This document shows, piece by piece, positions 24,511 to 35,399 of a DNA stretch of 64,000 nucleotides. Position 1 is the first letter of the stretch. Each line of letters begins with the position of its first letter. The translations under genes and the position numbers were made by a program. Under the pieces are notes generated by a model, which was not told the origin of the DNA, did not search any database, and saw only the letters and a list, made by a program, of their open reading frames with translations. The DNA comes from Salvator merianae (Eukaryota; Chordata; Lepidosauria; Squamata; Teiidae), in contig QVOM02000102.1 in assembly GCA_003586115.2 (NCBI GenBank), positions 2,768,899 to 2,832,898 of the forward strand. The letters run 5' to 3'.

Positions 24511-24739
24511 GATGAATAGATCCAGGGTGGGGGAAGGACCTCTCTCTTCCATTCTAGTGTGAAAAAGAGAGGGGCCTGAAGAGAACTAGATGCCATTGTA
24601 GCCAGAATACAGGTGAGTGCAAAATGGCCCCTAGATTGTAGGCAAACATTCCAGCTGTTATACTAAGCTAGGCAAAGTAACAATAAATGGGGTAAAGCTT
24701 ACTAAAATACAAGTTGTGCATTCAAGAATACACACACAG
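24511..24739. other. Short unique stretch
   Basis: No recognised feature. Confidence 0.4.
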
Positions 24740-24849
24740 AGATATGGATATGGATATGGATATGGATATAGATATGGATATAGATATAGATATAGATATA
24801 GATATAGATATAGATATAGATATAGTTATGGATATGGATATGGATATAT
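24740..24849 (+). repeat. Composite (GATATG)n/(GATATA)n array
   Basis: GATATG units at both edges flank a core of GATATA units, with a single A-to-T change near 24,825. Any Asp-Ile/Met translation is an artefact. Confidence 0.9.
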
Positions 24850-24908
24850 TGGGAGCCTCCCAGAGAACCAGTGGTTATTGGGCAGCTATAGAAATTTAGT
24901 TAAATATA

Positions 24909-24911
<3 letters not shown>

Positions 24912-24953
<42 letters not shown>
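24912..24953 (+). repeat. (TA)n microsatellite
   Basis: About 21 TA units, 60 bases after the hexanucleotide array. Confidence 0.9.
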
Positions 24954-24955
<2 letters not shown>

Positions 24956-25139
24956 TGAAATGGCCTATGTAAGAGGAAAGATTTTTAGAACTAAATGTAT
25001 TTTAGTATTTTAGTAATAACTATTTTGCTGTTTGGGAAGTTCTGACATTCATAACCCATGCAGTGAAAGTTAAATAGGAATCAAAACGGCATATCATTAT
25101 GTTTTGACTTTTGTTAATTATCTTATTATTCACTGGAAT

Positions 25140-25600
25140 TTTATTCTTTTTTTTAAGTTTTACTAAAGTTTCTGTAAGACATTAAAAGACAACAATATAT
25201 CCAAAGGGAAGAAAGGAGACAGGAAGAAAAATACAAAAACAAAATAAATACATAGTAGAAAATTAGAATTGCAACACAAATTCAGTCTATTTTTTGTTCA
25301 CTAAGATGCTATTTTACAAACATATACTTATATACATATTTCCGCACATATGTATTTCTTTTCATTAACTTATTTCAAGAGTAATGTGAATATATGAAGG
25401 GACGGTAAAAGGCAAGTATCTATTATGTGTAAATATTCAATTAACTCCCTCCATCTATTGTAAAAGGAATTTTTTAATTTGTTCCAGTCATACTTTGAGT
25501 TTGGTATGAAATTAAATCAAATAATGCATATTCTCCAAACTTACTATATCATAAATTTAATGCTACAGTATTTTGATTTTTTCAACTTTGTGCAATAACT
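25140..25600 (-). mobile_element. Possible poly(A)-type retroelement 3' end
   Basis: Starts with a T-run (25,147-25,157) followed by AT-rich sequence, like an inverted 3' untranslated region and poly(A) tail of an L1-type element. The sequence after the T-run broadly resembles that at 27,185. No conserved domain is visible. Confidence 0.25.
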
Positions 25601-26820
25601 TGCCTAGCAGATAGTAATATATAATTCATCAAAAATTTGTTTCTCATAGTTTCATTTTCATAGTTGTATATATGTAGTAAACAATTTATTAGTCTTTATT
25701 CAGGAGAAATATAATTATATTTTATTCTTTAGTACTACGTTGGAATAGACAGCACAACAAGGTGTTTTAAAGTGGCAACTTGTCTGCTAGGGTGATGGAA
25801 TGGGCAAGATGGAAATTAATCATGCTAAAGTTCATTTTGATCCATGGTTAGTAATAATCAGGGTTGTCAAATGCTGGAGAAAACCTGGCAAACATCCGAT
25901 ACACCTTGAGCTTTTCTTTCCTTTTTGTTTCTTCCAGCTTTTTCTATGGCTAGGTTAATTGATATGGCAATTTCTGTGGCCAGTCTGGCAATAATATCTA
26001 GGAAACCACAAGCAGATTAGGTTTTTAGGCATCAAGCGGATTCTGATCCAGAAGAGGTGGTGACAGCAGTCCCTCTGTGTCCCACCGCATGTTACACTGC
26101 TGTTATTTTTGATTTCAGAGGAAAGTGGTAGGTAAATGGATCTTTCCTTTAAATGACTTCCAGACGTGGATAGATTATATTTTGTGCCTGTTTTTTTAAG
26201 TGATCCCATTTCTCTGTATGTAAAAGGCTCCAAGTTGGAAGAAAAGTACTTATATATTCTCAAAACAGTCTGAGGCCTTTTATCATCTTTTATCATCTTT
26301 TTAAAAATTCTTTTCTTAAAAACTCTTTCCCCACCCAGTAGAATACAGAAAGTGAAGTAATTGTATTGTTGTACTGTATTTCTTCCCATAGGAAGATTGA
26401 ATGAGGAAAACAATTGTTATTTGCAGGCAGACACTGCACAGTTATGCTTGCATACATTTTAGACAGAATTTAAAGCATGGGAATTGGGATGTTTAATTGC
26501 AATATTTTTCCACTGATTTTCCCCCCTGTTATTATGCAACATTCTTGTGAAAAATCCACTTGTTTCAGATATTTCAGATTTCACCTTTTCTTGCCTTGGA
26601 ACATAACAATGGCGAAGAAAAGGAACAAGTGAATAAGTAGTAGAAGAAGAAGAAACACTCCATAAGAATGAACTAAAAGTTTTGAACCTAAGCACTCTGC
26701 TTTCCTTTGATTATTCTCTGATTTACCTGCCCAGCTTCATCCATACCAGGCAAAAAAGGCACCTGTTGAATATCATAGAGGCATGTTGTAGAAGTTTCTT
26801 GAGGTAGAACAATGACCCTA
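25601..26820. other. Unassigned sequence
   Basis: A 152-codon minus-strand frame (25,955-26,413) is open but shows no motif I recognise. Its Lys/Arg-rich composition may be chance. Confidence 0.3.
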
Positions 26821-26821
26821 A

Positions 26822-27181
26822 GGTAGAAATGCATCAGGCTTGATCCATGTTCCCAAGTTTGATCCATGTTCCCAAATTCAATTGAATATTTTGCAGCTGT
26901 GATATTCACATTGAAACAAAAACACAGTTTTTCACATTTACAAAACTGCAGTCGAATTGAACCAGGTTCCCACTTGCAATAATCATAATCATAATCATCA
27001 TAATCATAATCAATATTGAATATTCATGTTCTTGTGTTTTTCCCCATGAAAAGGGCTTTTTAATGGAAAATGGTATTTTTACCTGTGAAAACTACAAAAG
27101 TGACTGCGAAAAACAAATTTTTAATGTTACAATTTTCCAATGAAGTGAAAAAATGAACATGCATATTTCTTTCACCTCCCT
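26822..27181. mobile_element. Decayed hAT-like short element
   Basis: The right end TTTCACCTCCCTA resembles the family's GTGCACATCCCTA. The interior shares the frequent TTCAATTGAATATT and TTTTTCCCCATGAAAAGG-type phrases with the 28.3-kb copy. The left end is uncertain and no duplication is legible. It contains an (AATCAT)n stretch at 26,979-27,012. Confidence 0.4.
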
Positions 27182-27183
27182 AT

Positions 27184-27560
27184 TCTTTTTTTTAATATTT
27201 TTTTTTTTATTTTGAATATAATACCAATACAATCAATACAATCTGATAGTCCATAACATTTTCTACATTACATCATATTATATATATATATATATTAATC
27301 AACCCCTCTTCCCCACTCCATCAATTTAGATGGACAACCATTTGTTAATATTTAATACTTCAGTTCTCAATAAACATGGTGCTTCTGGTCTGTTTATATA
27401 TTCCAGAAAATCTTTCCTTTTCTCTTTAGTTTTAATTGAACCCTCTGTTCCCATATATTTAGGGCGATATTGTCTGGAGAGGTCAAATTTATATTGGTCT
27501 AATACATAGTGAAACCACATTTCCAATGACCACTTTAGTTTATCCCTCCATCCATATACT
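27184..27560 (-). mobile_element. Possible L1-type 3' end
   Basis: T-rich start (27,184-27,210), a TA array (27,279-27,295), and then a 66-codon minus-strand frame (27,326-27,526) with WFHYVLDQYKFDLSRQYRP, which looks more protein-like than its surroundings. This could be the C-terminal end of a poly(A)-tailed LINE or other retroelement; the family is not determined. Confidence 0.3.
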
Positions 27561-28336
27561 ATTGTTTTGCACCTCTGTATTCTGAGGGTATTTGCTGTCC
27601 TTGGGGACTTGTTCCATTATTGTGCAGGTAACTTACCTGCATTTTCATTGTCCTAGCTCCATTTTGGAATTCACAAATTATGTCTGGCTTCTGCAGCCCC
27701 TTCTTGTGTGTCTTAGTGGGGCTGGGTGGGAACTACAAAGTGGGGAAACTTTCATTTCCCAACTTAATGTTTGTGAGAGTGGAAAGCTGGTAGTATGCAG
27801 GTAGTGCACTTCTTCCCTCCAGAACTGAAGCAAGCATTCCAGTCCATCAGACCTCTAGCTCCACCACCACTGTGGGAATGAACCCTTGATTGCTGTTGGT
27901 CTGTAATATCAAAATGATCAACTTCTTTTGATTATCTGGACAAATTCTCACTTCTTGACATGCTTTTAGTCAGAACTATAGATTTGCATAGCACATGTCT
28001 CCCACATCTTCTGATTCAACCTTTTCAAATCTAATTATTTAATTCTAACCAACCATATATTCACATGTATCAAATGCAAACTTCTGTTGTATTTTAGGCC
28101 CATCTCATTGTTTTCTTTTACATTCACCTTAAAAAGAAAAGCTGAAATGTCTACTGTATATCTGTATATATTTATTATTATTGCACATACCTGTTCTGAC
28201 TTTGGGGTTCCAATACATGTTACTTTTGTACTTTCATGCTCCCAAGGATTACAGACAAAATTTTCCTCTTACAAGCTTAAGTTGGAAATATTGTTCCTTA
28301 TATATGCATTATATTGTCATAATAACACTTTGAAAT
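27561..28336. other. Unique AT-rich sequence
   Basis: No recognised feature. Confidence 0.4.
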
Positions 28337-28632
28337 TAGAGATATGCAAAATTCAATTCACATTCACAAATTTGATCAAATATTTCACATTTGTTGATAT
28401 TTGCATTGATTTGTTGTTGTTTTTTTGTATTTCCAGTATTCAGTTGAATTGAATCAGTCATCCCCTCATGAAAATGAAGTATTTGATTGAATATTATTGT
28501 TTTTGCTGTGGTTTTACCCACAAAAAGGACATTTTCAATGGGACAAGCATCATGGAAACCACAAAAAGTATAATATGGGTTTTCACTCCAACAGTGAAAC
28601 AAAAATGCAAATTTCATTCGTGCCCATCCCTA
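28337..28632. mobile_element. hAT-like short element, 296 bp
   Basis: Left end TAGAGATATGCAAAATTC, right end TTCGTGCCCATCCCTA. The 8-base flanks tttgaaat and tttgacag agree at 6 positions, a decayed duplication. No coding capacity. Confidence 0.7.
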
Positions 28633-28960
28633 TTTGACAGAAATTGACTGAGAGGCAAGTTCATCAAACCCAAGTTCATCAAACCAAGCTATGTTCTTGC
28701 ACTGTTATCCCATGCTTTTTTAGGGCACCACATATGTCATTTCTTATGAAATGCTGTATGTGATGCTTTAATGTTTCAGAGTTAAGCAAGCAACGCCAAG
28801 GGATGTGAATTCTGTTATCAGGTTCAACAGACAAACAGCAATTTTCTTTCATTGTTTTGTTTATTTTAACATTGACCTCCTAAGCTACTGTAAATGCAGA
28901 CAAATCCTACAAAATCTGTTTGTTTTGAGAGCAATAAATTGGTGCTGAGTTCAGCAGAAG
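28633..28960. other. Unique sequence
   Basis: No recognised feature. Confidence 0.4.
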
Positions 28961-29270
28961 CAACCATTTCAGTATAGATTTTAGTCTATGCACTGGAGGA
29001 ATAGGTGGCAATTTTCTTTTTCACAAGGTAGCTGTTTTCCATTACCCATTACCCATTAGCTTACTGCCTTTCTACAGCTATTATTTTAATACAATCAGTT
29101 TGTATGACTCTTTAAAGGCTCCCCTAATGGGCTATCCAAAAGCACTGATTTAAACATGATGACAACAATTATTTAGGTCTAAAAGGCCGCTGAGTGCCTC
29201 AAAATCAATAGGATTTTGCAGCTCCCACTAGCCACATGTTGCTACTCACTCTGACAAAGTGAGGTTCAAT
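28961..29270. other. Possible conserved non-coding DNA (candidate only)
   Basis: Free of repeats seen elsewhere in the window, with a compact mix of TAAT-type and CTTTAAAGG-type phrases around 29,040-29,200. This is only an impression; conservation cannot be judged from one sequence. Confidence 0.15.
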
Positions 29271-29293
29271 TCTCTCTCTCTCTCTCTCTCTGA
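29271..29293 (+). repeat. (CT)n microsatellite
   Basis: About 11 CT units. Confidence 0.85.
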
Positions 29294-30497
29294 CCCTTTC
29301 CTATTATCAGGAATGAATGGTAGTTAATGCTCTTCTATGCCAAATCATTTTGCTGCAAACATTCCAAAAGAAATTAAGGCAAGATGACTTCAGAATATGT
29401 AAATACAATTCTTTTCTATATTTATCTTCCAAATGTTGCCCAGTACTGTAACTCTGTCTATTAATAATAATAAAAAAGAGAGAGAGACTGAATGTGTTTC
29501 TTCATTGTTGTGGTAGTGCATGGAAGATGCTCCTTTGCTGTAGTGGCTTTGCCATGGCCCAGATGGTTTCAGCTAAGGTGGCTCCCAGCTCTATGTTTAC
29601 CTGATGGGCTACTGCAGAAGATGTGTCTTCAATTTGTCCAATCACTGCGTGCAAGTGTAGCAACCCTTTGAGATGGCAGTACTACTGAGCTTTAGGTACC
29701 TTCAATGGGCTCCTATAGGACTGACACCTCCTCCAGATGCCTCGGGGGAGGCACATGAAGGCTGCCCTAGGAACCCATCAAAGCTGTGTTGGTTTCACCA
29801 TGAAGACACAGCCTAATTTGTTGCCTGGCTTACCTTCAAACGCTTAAGCCTCCTGGGAACATTGACAAGCAAATTTATGTGTGCAAAATGGGGTTCTCTA
29901 TCCAGCTCTACCCAGAGAAAAAGAAACAAGATAGAAAACTTTGAATTATTGATTTACCACAAAGCGCAAATTCCATTTCAAATGCTTTGCAAAATATTTG
30001 AAATGGAGATCAGCAAGGTGAGCAGTACCTTGGTTCACATTGCTTCTTGCTGTTCTTGCTTCTTGTGGAGCCTGGGGTATGTGCAGGGCCACCCATTGCT
30101 GACTTGGCTGTACAATAGCATCACAGCATGGTCCAGCATGATTTCAAGTCTCATGCACATAGTCCTTAAACAGAACTGACACAGCTGTTTTGAATGATTC
30201 ATAAAGCATTTGAAATGACATTTCTCAAATCCTTAAAACCCATTGATCAGTTTTGAACTAAATAAGACTTGACTGCTTTCTTTGAGTTTTTAATTATATA
30301 CAAAGAAAGAAGTAGGGAAATTATTTAATTATAATGTTTATCTATAACATTTATACTGGAAAGGGAAAAAATATATTTAAATTCAAATTATGTAAGCCGT
30401 TTTATGTTTAGCACAATTCCCAATAAAATAATTGTATCATCAAGGATCATCAAGGCTCCCAGCAGTTATGAATGATCACTGAATTACTGAATTACTG

Positions 30498-30500
<3 letters not shown>
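29294..30500. other. Unassigned sequence
   Basis: No gene recognised. A GCATTTGAAATG-type phrase recurs in both orientations between 29,960 and 30,215. Confidence 0.35.

Positions 30501-30528
<28 letters not shown>
30501..30528 (+). repeat. (TA)n microsatellite
   Basis: About 14 TA units. Confidence 0.85.
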
Positions 30529-30606
30529 CCATTTAGATAGTGCTCTAAATGTCACTGTCCACTATTTATTTCTTGACAACTGAGACTGTTGCTTTTGTTC
30601 CAAATA

Positions 30607-31790
30607 GGCCCTTTCCACACCTGTCCACATACTAGCAAATATTATGATAAAACGCTCCCCCTCCTCATCACACTTTGTCTGCATTGGACAAAGTGGTGGA
30701 ATGAGATACAATGCCAAAATGGCATCATATGCCAACCCTGCTGTCAACTTCTTCACAGAGATACACAACCAGGCCAGCACCTCTATTCTGGACTACATAG
30801 GGCACACAGATGGCAGCCTCTATAGGACACAATATGACATCAGATCCTTTTTGGCAATGGTCTAAGACATGCAACTGGAGCTGGAGCTGGAAGTGGATGC
30901 ACCTTGAAAAAGGCCCCTCTTGGAAATATCAAAGCCATGAATAAAAGTCCCCAGACTTTGGGGTCTCCATGCTGCCTTAGAGATTTTTTTGGAAATAGTG
31001 GCCAAGTGCCAATGGCCTTATACTGATATAGGGGTGACTTGTAACAGCATGTGATGGGTTGCTTGTTTCAGGACAGGACATCTTATCCAGTTTTGGAACG
31101 GCTGGGAGGAGTGCAGAAAGAGACTATGGACTTTTTCACACTTTGAACTATCGAATGTCTGTAACACTTGCTAGCAAAGTGCTTCCACATTTCATGGAGA
31201 CCCTTGTGACCATGAGCAGCATATTGCTGCTCCCAATCATGGTTATCTGTATAGCTATAATTTGTGCTTCACAGCTTGACTGGGAACTAGTATCCAGCTC
31301 CCTGTCAAGTGCACTCACACCCATTTCTGGATACAAATACATGGCTGCAATGCACAGTGCTGCCGGTCCCCACGGCAGTGACCAGATACTTCCCAGTTAC
31401 TGTCATGGCAAAGATCGAGCACAGGATACAAGCATTAACACCACAAATGCTGGTATCCTGCTGATCTCCAAGGATAGGGTCACACAGTATGGATGGTGTT
31501 CACACTGTGTGTTCAATTCCACATTAGAATGGATAATTATCCCATTCCAACATGGAAAGTTCAAAAACGCCTTATGAATCTTTCCATTGTTATCTTGCCA
31601 CTATCGAGCCCTATCGGTCTGGACCAGCAAGGCCCTCTGATTGAGACCACAGCAATTTGTGGACTGGAACAGCACCATCTGCATGGTGACAATGATCCAG
31701 ATGACTTTGCTAGTCATTCAATAATGATTGCAAATACATCTTAAAATTGGAGACTATAAATTGCAATAATGTTATCCATGGAGAAAGCCA
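30607..31790. mobile_element. Possible Harbinger-like element (ends uncertain)
   Basis: An end-like GGCCCTTTCCACACCTG begins at 30,607 after ATA. A weakly inverted GGAGAAAGCC precedes ATA at about 31,790. An internal piece near 31,525 (ATTAGAATGGATAATTATCC) recalls the hairpin element at 16,770. The frames inside (30,644-30,865; 31,059-31,577) show no transposase motif. Pairing of these ends is tentative. Confidence 0.25.
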
Positions 31791-32345
31791 TACCATTACA
31801 AAAAAATTTGGAAGAAAACCTGTTTTTAATAAAACTGTGTGGATATATTTAGATGTATATGTACATCAGCAAACTCTGTTGTATTCATAGTTTTAAGTTT
31901 AACATTAGACTTGATTGTCATATGCAAACAAAACAACTACCATAATGGTTGGTTGACTAATTGATTGATTTGTATTTCTTCCTAACCTGATCTGAATTCA
32001 AATCTCCTTTTTCTCTGCTTTTAACCATTGAAGAATAGCAATTAAACATTCAAATACTATTTGGGGGGAGAAACACTAATTAAAAAATTACAGGACTATC
32101 TGCAGAACTTCCTTGCTCTTCTTTTTAAGATTCCCTGAATACATGGAGAGCTGGAAAAAAGGAACATAATTTAAACTTCTATTTACATAAGTGTAAAAAG
32201 ACTTTAATTTTACATTGGTAGGGTAGATTTCCACACTAAAGTTACAAATGTTGAAAAATGAACAAAAAAATCAATATTGTTGAGACAGGTGTACAATGGT
32301 TTGTTCAAAGGTTCAGTAAAATTCTCGACAGCTAACCCAGGCAAA
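31791..32345. other. Unique AT-rich sequence
   Basis: No recognised feature. Confidence 0.4.
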
Positions 32346-32597
32346 GGCTATGTCTCCATTGTGTCTCCATTGCAAGGCAAATAACTTTAACTAGGAAAAC
32401 CTTCCTGACCGTAAGGGCAATCAGTCACTGGAACAGGTTGTCACAGGAGGTCGTGGGCTCTCCTTCACTGGAGATCTTCAAGGAAAGGCTGGACAGATAT
32501 CTGTCTGGGATGCTTTAGTGAATCCTGCATTGAGCAGGGGGTTGGACTCGATGACCCTGGAGGTCCCTTCCAACTCTATGATTCTATGATTCTGTGA
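32346..32597 (+). mobile_element. CR1 LINE 3' end
   Basis: The 3' end has the classic CR1 pattern: frame remnants of the protein end (GLDRYL-like near 32,490), then GTTGGACTCGATGACCCTGG, GGTCCCTTCCAACTCTATG and a tail of ATTCTATG-type 8-mers at 32,580-32,597. About 250 bp remain; it is 5'-truncated. It is on the opposite strand to the 7.5-kb CR1 and its tail octamer differs. Confidence 0.9.
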
Positions 32598-32639
32598 ACT
32601 CCCCCCACCCCGTCTCAATTACTCTCCTACTGAGGATTT

Positions 32640-33000
32640 TGTTCTGGATGGGGAAACCAATAGCATTTGGAGGGCTTGCTTAACACATTTTATTGTCAGT
32701 GCATGAGCAATGACTCTCAGCTCATTAGCTTGCATACCTTTAAAGGCCTTTGCGGTAGATTACAGGTGGGATAAGAACATTAGTATCCATGCTATCACCT
32801 CTAAGCTGCTTTCAAACCACTTATTTAATGTGTGTGGATATAGCTTTAGAAATTAAAAAGTTAGTGCTGATCTAGTAATCAATTAATTATAACTGCAAAG
32901 CACTCAGAATAAATTATGTGTTTTCTTATTTTATCACTCATTATATTTAATTTCACTCATATATATCTAGCGGCTGGTCTGCATACTCAATAAAAGCAAA
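32640..33000. other. Possible conserved non-coding DNA (candidate only)
   Basis: Repeat-free, with GCCTTTGCGGTAGATTACAG near 32,747 and a TCAATTAATTATAA cluster of homeodomain-type core sites near 32,879. Suggestive of a regulatory element but not demonstrable from one sequence. Confidence 0.2.
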
Positions 33001-33232
33001 ATTCTGAGATGTTAATGCTTAAACCTGTGGTTTGAAGACTGCTCTGTGCAAACAAAAATCTAACATGTTCTGTCTATGTTGCCAGAGCATTTCAGTTATG
33101 GTCTAGTGTCTCTGTCTTGCTCATCTTATATCTCTTAGGCTGGTTCAAGCTAACAGTTCTTATCTGGACAGTCACCTTCTTTAGAGCACAGATGAAAAAA
33201 TGTCATTGCAACTAGATAGCTAAAGTCATGCT

Positions 33233-33628
33233 TAAATATGTGTAAAGTTGATTCATGTTTGATCAGTTTGAATCAAACAGAATAGTTCAACCCAGTTTCA
33301 ATTGAATTGAGCCATCTATTATTTGAAAGGGGTTGGTTTGGTTTGAACTGCACCAGTGGCATGCATTAGAACCTAGTCAAATCAAATGGTTCAATTCAAC
33401 CCACTCAAAATTTACTCCATGTTGTCTACTGCTTTTTTTTTTTCAAAAAAGGCAAGATTTGTATAATTGTGCAATTGCACACTTCTTTTTAAAATGTTTG
33501 AACAGTTTGTGAACAGTTTGAGGTTCATTATAGAACTGGTCAGGTTTGCTTGACCTGTTTCTAAATCTAACTGAACTCAATGAGGTTTGGATCAATTCTA
33601 ACTGAATTTGAGTTTGTGCACATCTCTA
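33233..33628. mobile_element. hAT-like short element, 396 bp, with 8-bp target duplication
   Basis: Left end TAAATATGTG (decayed from TAGAGATGTG), right end TTGTGCACATCTCTA. Flanks gtcatgct (33,225-33,232) and atcatgct (33,629-33,636) match at 7 of 8. The interior has TTTGAATCAAAC / GGTTTGGTTTGAAC phrases also seen in the 52.7-kb copy. Confidence 0.75.
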
Positions 33629-33636
33629 ATCATGCT

Positions 33637-34260
33637 ATCTCTATGCATTATATATCAATTTCCATCTTATAAAATGCGGTCTAAAATAAGACTCACTTTA
33701 CAGTGGACTGAAATATTGGCCTCATACCAGTTTGGCCTTGGTGCTATTCACATACTGAATGGTGCATGGATGTGTGTGCCACCATACTAACGCCAGGATA
33801 GGCATTCATATTTCAACACATCTCTACCCATAGCAGCTACTTTAGAGTTGTGGCAGCTGGACATAATACCCATAAGTTGCCACCAAACACTTGTTCCACT
33901 CTGATAGTACAACAAAGAGCAGTACACTGTGTACAATAGATCACAGAGGCAGACAAGAGTCATCCTGCCTTCCCATTCAATTATGGAGTGACTGCACACT
34001 CATCCCTCCTTAAAACTCTAAATTATGTTTTAATTGTCAAAACTGAGAAACTCCTGTGTATTTGCCAGAGCCTAGCCTAAGACCTCAAAACCCATCAAAT
34101 ATATAGAACCCTCCTTTTTGGGGGGGGGGGGACAAAACCAAACATAATCTATAAATATTCCTAACAAGCCACAAAGCAGATGCTCAATATCTTTGGAATT
34201 ACTGCCTTCCTTGACTAATTCTTTCCTCAGAACCTTTGATTAGCTGAAATGTGATCTTAA
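33637..34260. other. Unique sequence
   Basis: A G-run of 11 lies near 34,120. No gene recognised. Confidence 0.4.
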
Positions 34261-34800
34261 AACACTTGCCAGCACTTCGTTTGCTTTCTACACCACTACT
34301 TCTCTGAGCTCATCATATTTGTAGATTCTTCAAGAGAGACGTGGGAAGCAATATTAGCTTGTCTTGTCGAGATCAAAGCAAAAAGCTTTACTGCTCTAAG
34401 TGCTCTGTCTATTCCCCCTTTCGTTTTCAAGGCTGTGCTGTAAATGCACTGCGTTACCTGCCACATAGATCCCAAGTAATTTGTTCTGCATTTAAAAAGT
34501 GGAAGAATACAATCACATTTAAATAACACTTGCAGGAATCAGGTTGACACTGCTTATTGTAGAAGAAGGTCCTTTTTACTATCAATACCTATTGGATAAT
34601 GGGGTAATTGGGGAGAGATGGATTAGAAAGCCTTAAATCAGTCAAGAGTTTTTGATGGTATCATAAAGGGAGAATGAAAAGCGTGAGTGGCTTGTAATGA
34701 CGCAAAGCCCATCAGCAGACATAATGAACAATCAGCAGTAAATCCTTCAGAGGGCTCAGCATGCTGTGTTATAGATACACATTGCCTTACAATGGCATAA
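34261..34800. other. Possible conserved non-coding DNA (candidate only)
   Basis: A repeat-free block with higher complexity than its surroundings, including a TTGTAATGACGCAAAGCCC phrase (about 34,692). No splice-bounded frame. It lies just downstream (minus sense) of the exon candidate, which would fit an intronic element if that exon is real. Confidence 0.2.
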
Positions 34801-35224
34801 CAGGGGGGAAAATCCTACTGGGGGGGTGAGAATCGAAAAGGGCTGTTAGGCCATGACATACCTGTATAGCAACATTCAAATGCAACAAAGGGAGGAAAAA
34901 AGGGAGAAAAAAGACATTAGCAAGTTTTCAGTACATCATATATGAAGGATAAGATTACATACTGATTTGGAAGAGAGGCAATAGGAGGTCCTGCATGTGG
35001 GATTCCTGGCAGCAGTCTAAAGCACTGCCCAGAATTGCGCTGAAAAGAGTGCTATGTGTGAAATGTTCTTCAAAGCGATGGCATGCTGACTACACATCTG
35101 CCATTGCTTCTGACTGCAAAAACAGTCAGCTGCTTCCAGTCATACAGTTTCCTTGAACATATGAAATGGTCCCAGAAATGGGCTTTTCCCTATATTTGAA
35201 GATACAGGGCTGGTTGATGCTCAC

Positions 35225-35365
35225 CACCAAAAGCAGGCCAGGTAGATCTGCATGAGTGTCATTCTCCTTGTCAGCGTAATAGAAGGAACTGTCAAGGCCT
35301 GAACTTTGGGTCCTCAGTGTGCTGTCGCAGTTCCATAAAGGTTCATATGGATCTCCCCTATAATA
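35225..35365 (-). CDS. Candidate internal exon of an unidentified gene
   Basis: Minus-strand reading: a pyrimidine-rich tract and TTTCTGTCACTCAG acceptor end at 35,366; then 47 codons in phase 0 run to 35,225 and are followed by GTGAGC, a donor. The peptide begins YYRGDPYEPLW, has NCDSTLRTQ, SFYYADKENDTHADLPG and ends LLLV. The exon length (141 bp, divisible by three) and composition look coding, and an NDT glycosylation sequon with one Cys would suit an extracellular segment. However the frame stays open beyond both splice sites (35,126-35,398), so chance is possible. I do not recognise the protein. No partner exon was found in the window, which would require long introns. Confidence 0.3.
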
Positions 35366-35399
35366 CTGAGTGACAGAAATACATGGTAGAAAATCCAAA

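Noticed and set aside
24714..24958. Asp-Ile/Met and Tyr-Gly/Tyr-Arg repeat peptides
   Set aside because: Translations of the GATATG/GATATA and TA arrays.
25955..26413. 152-codon minus-strand frame as a gene
   Set aside because: No motif, no splice context and low-complexity Lys/Ser composition; chance cannot be excluded.
31059..31577. 172-codon plus-strand frame as a membrane protein
   Set aside because: One hydrophobic stretch only, no family signature, and it lies between possible DNA-transposon ends.
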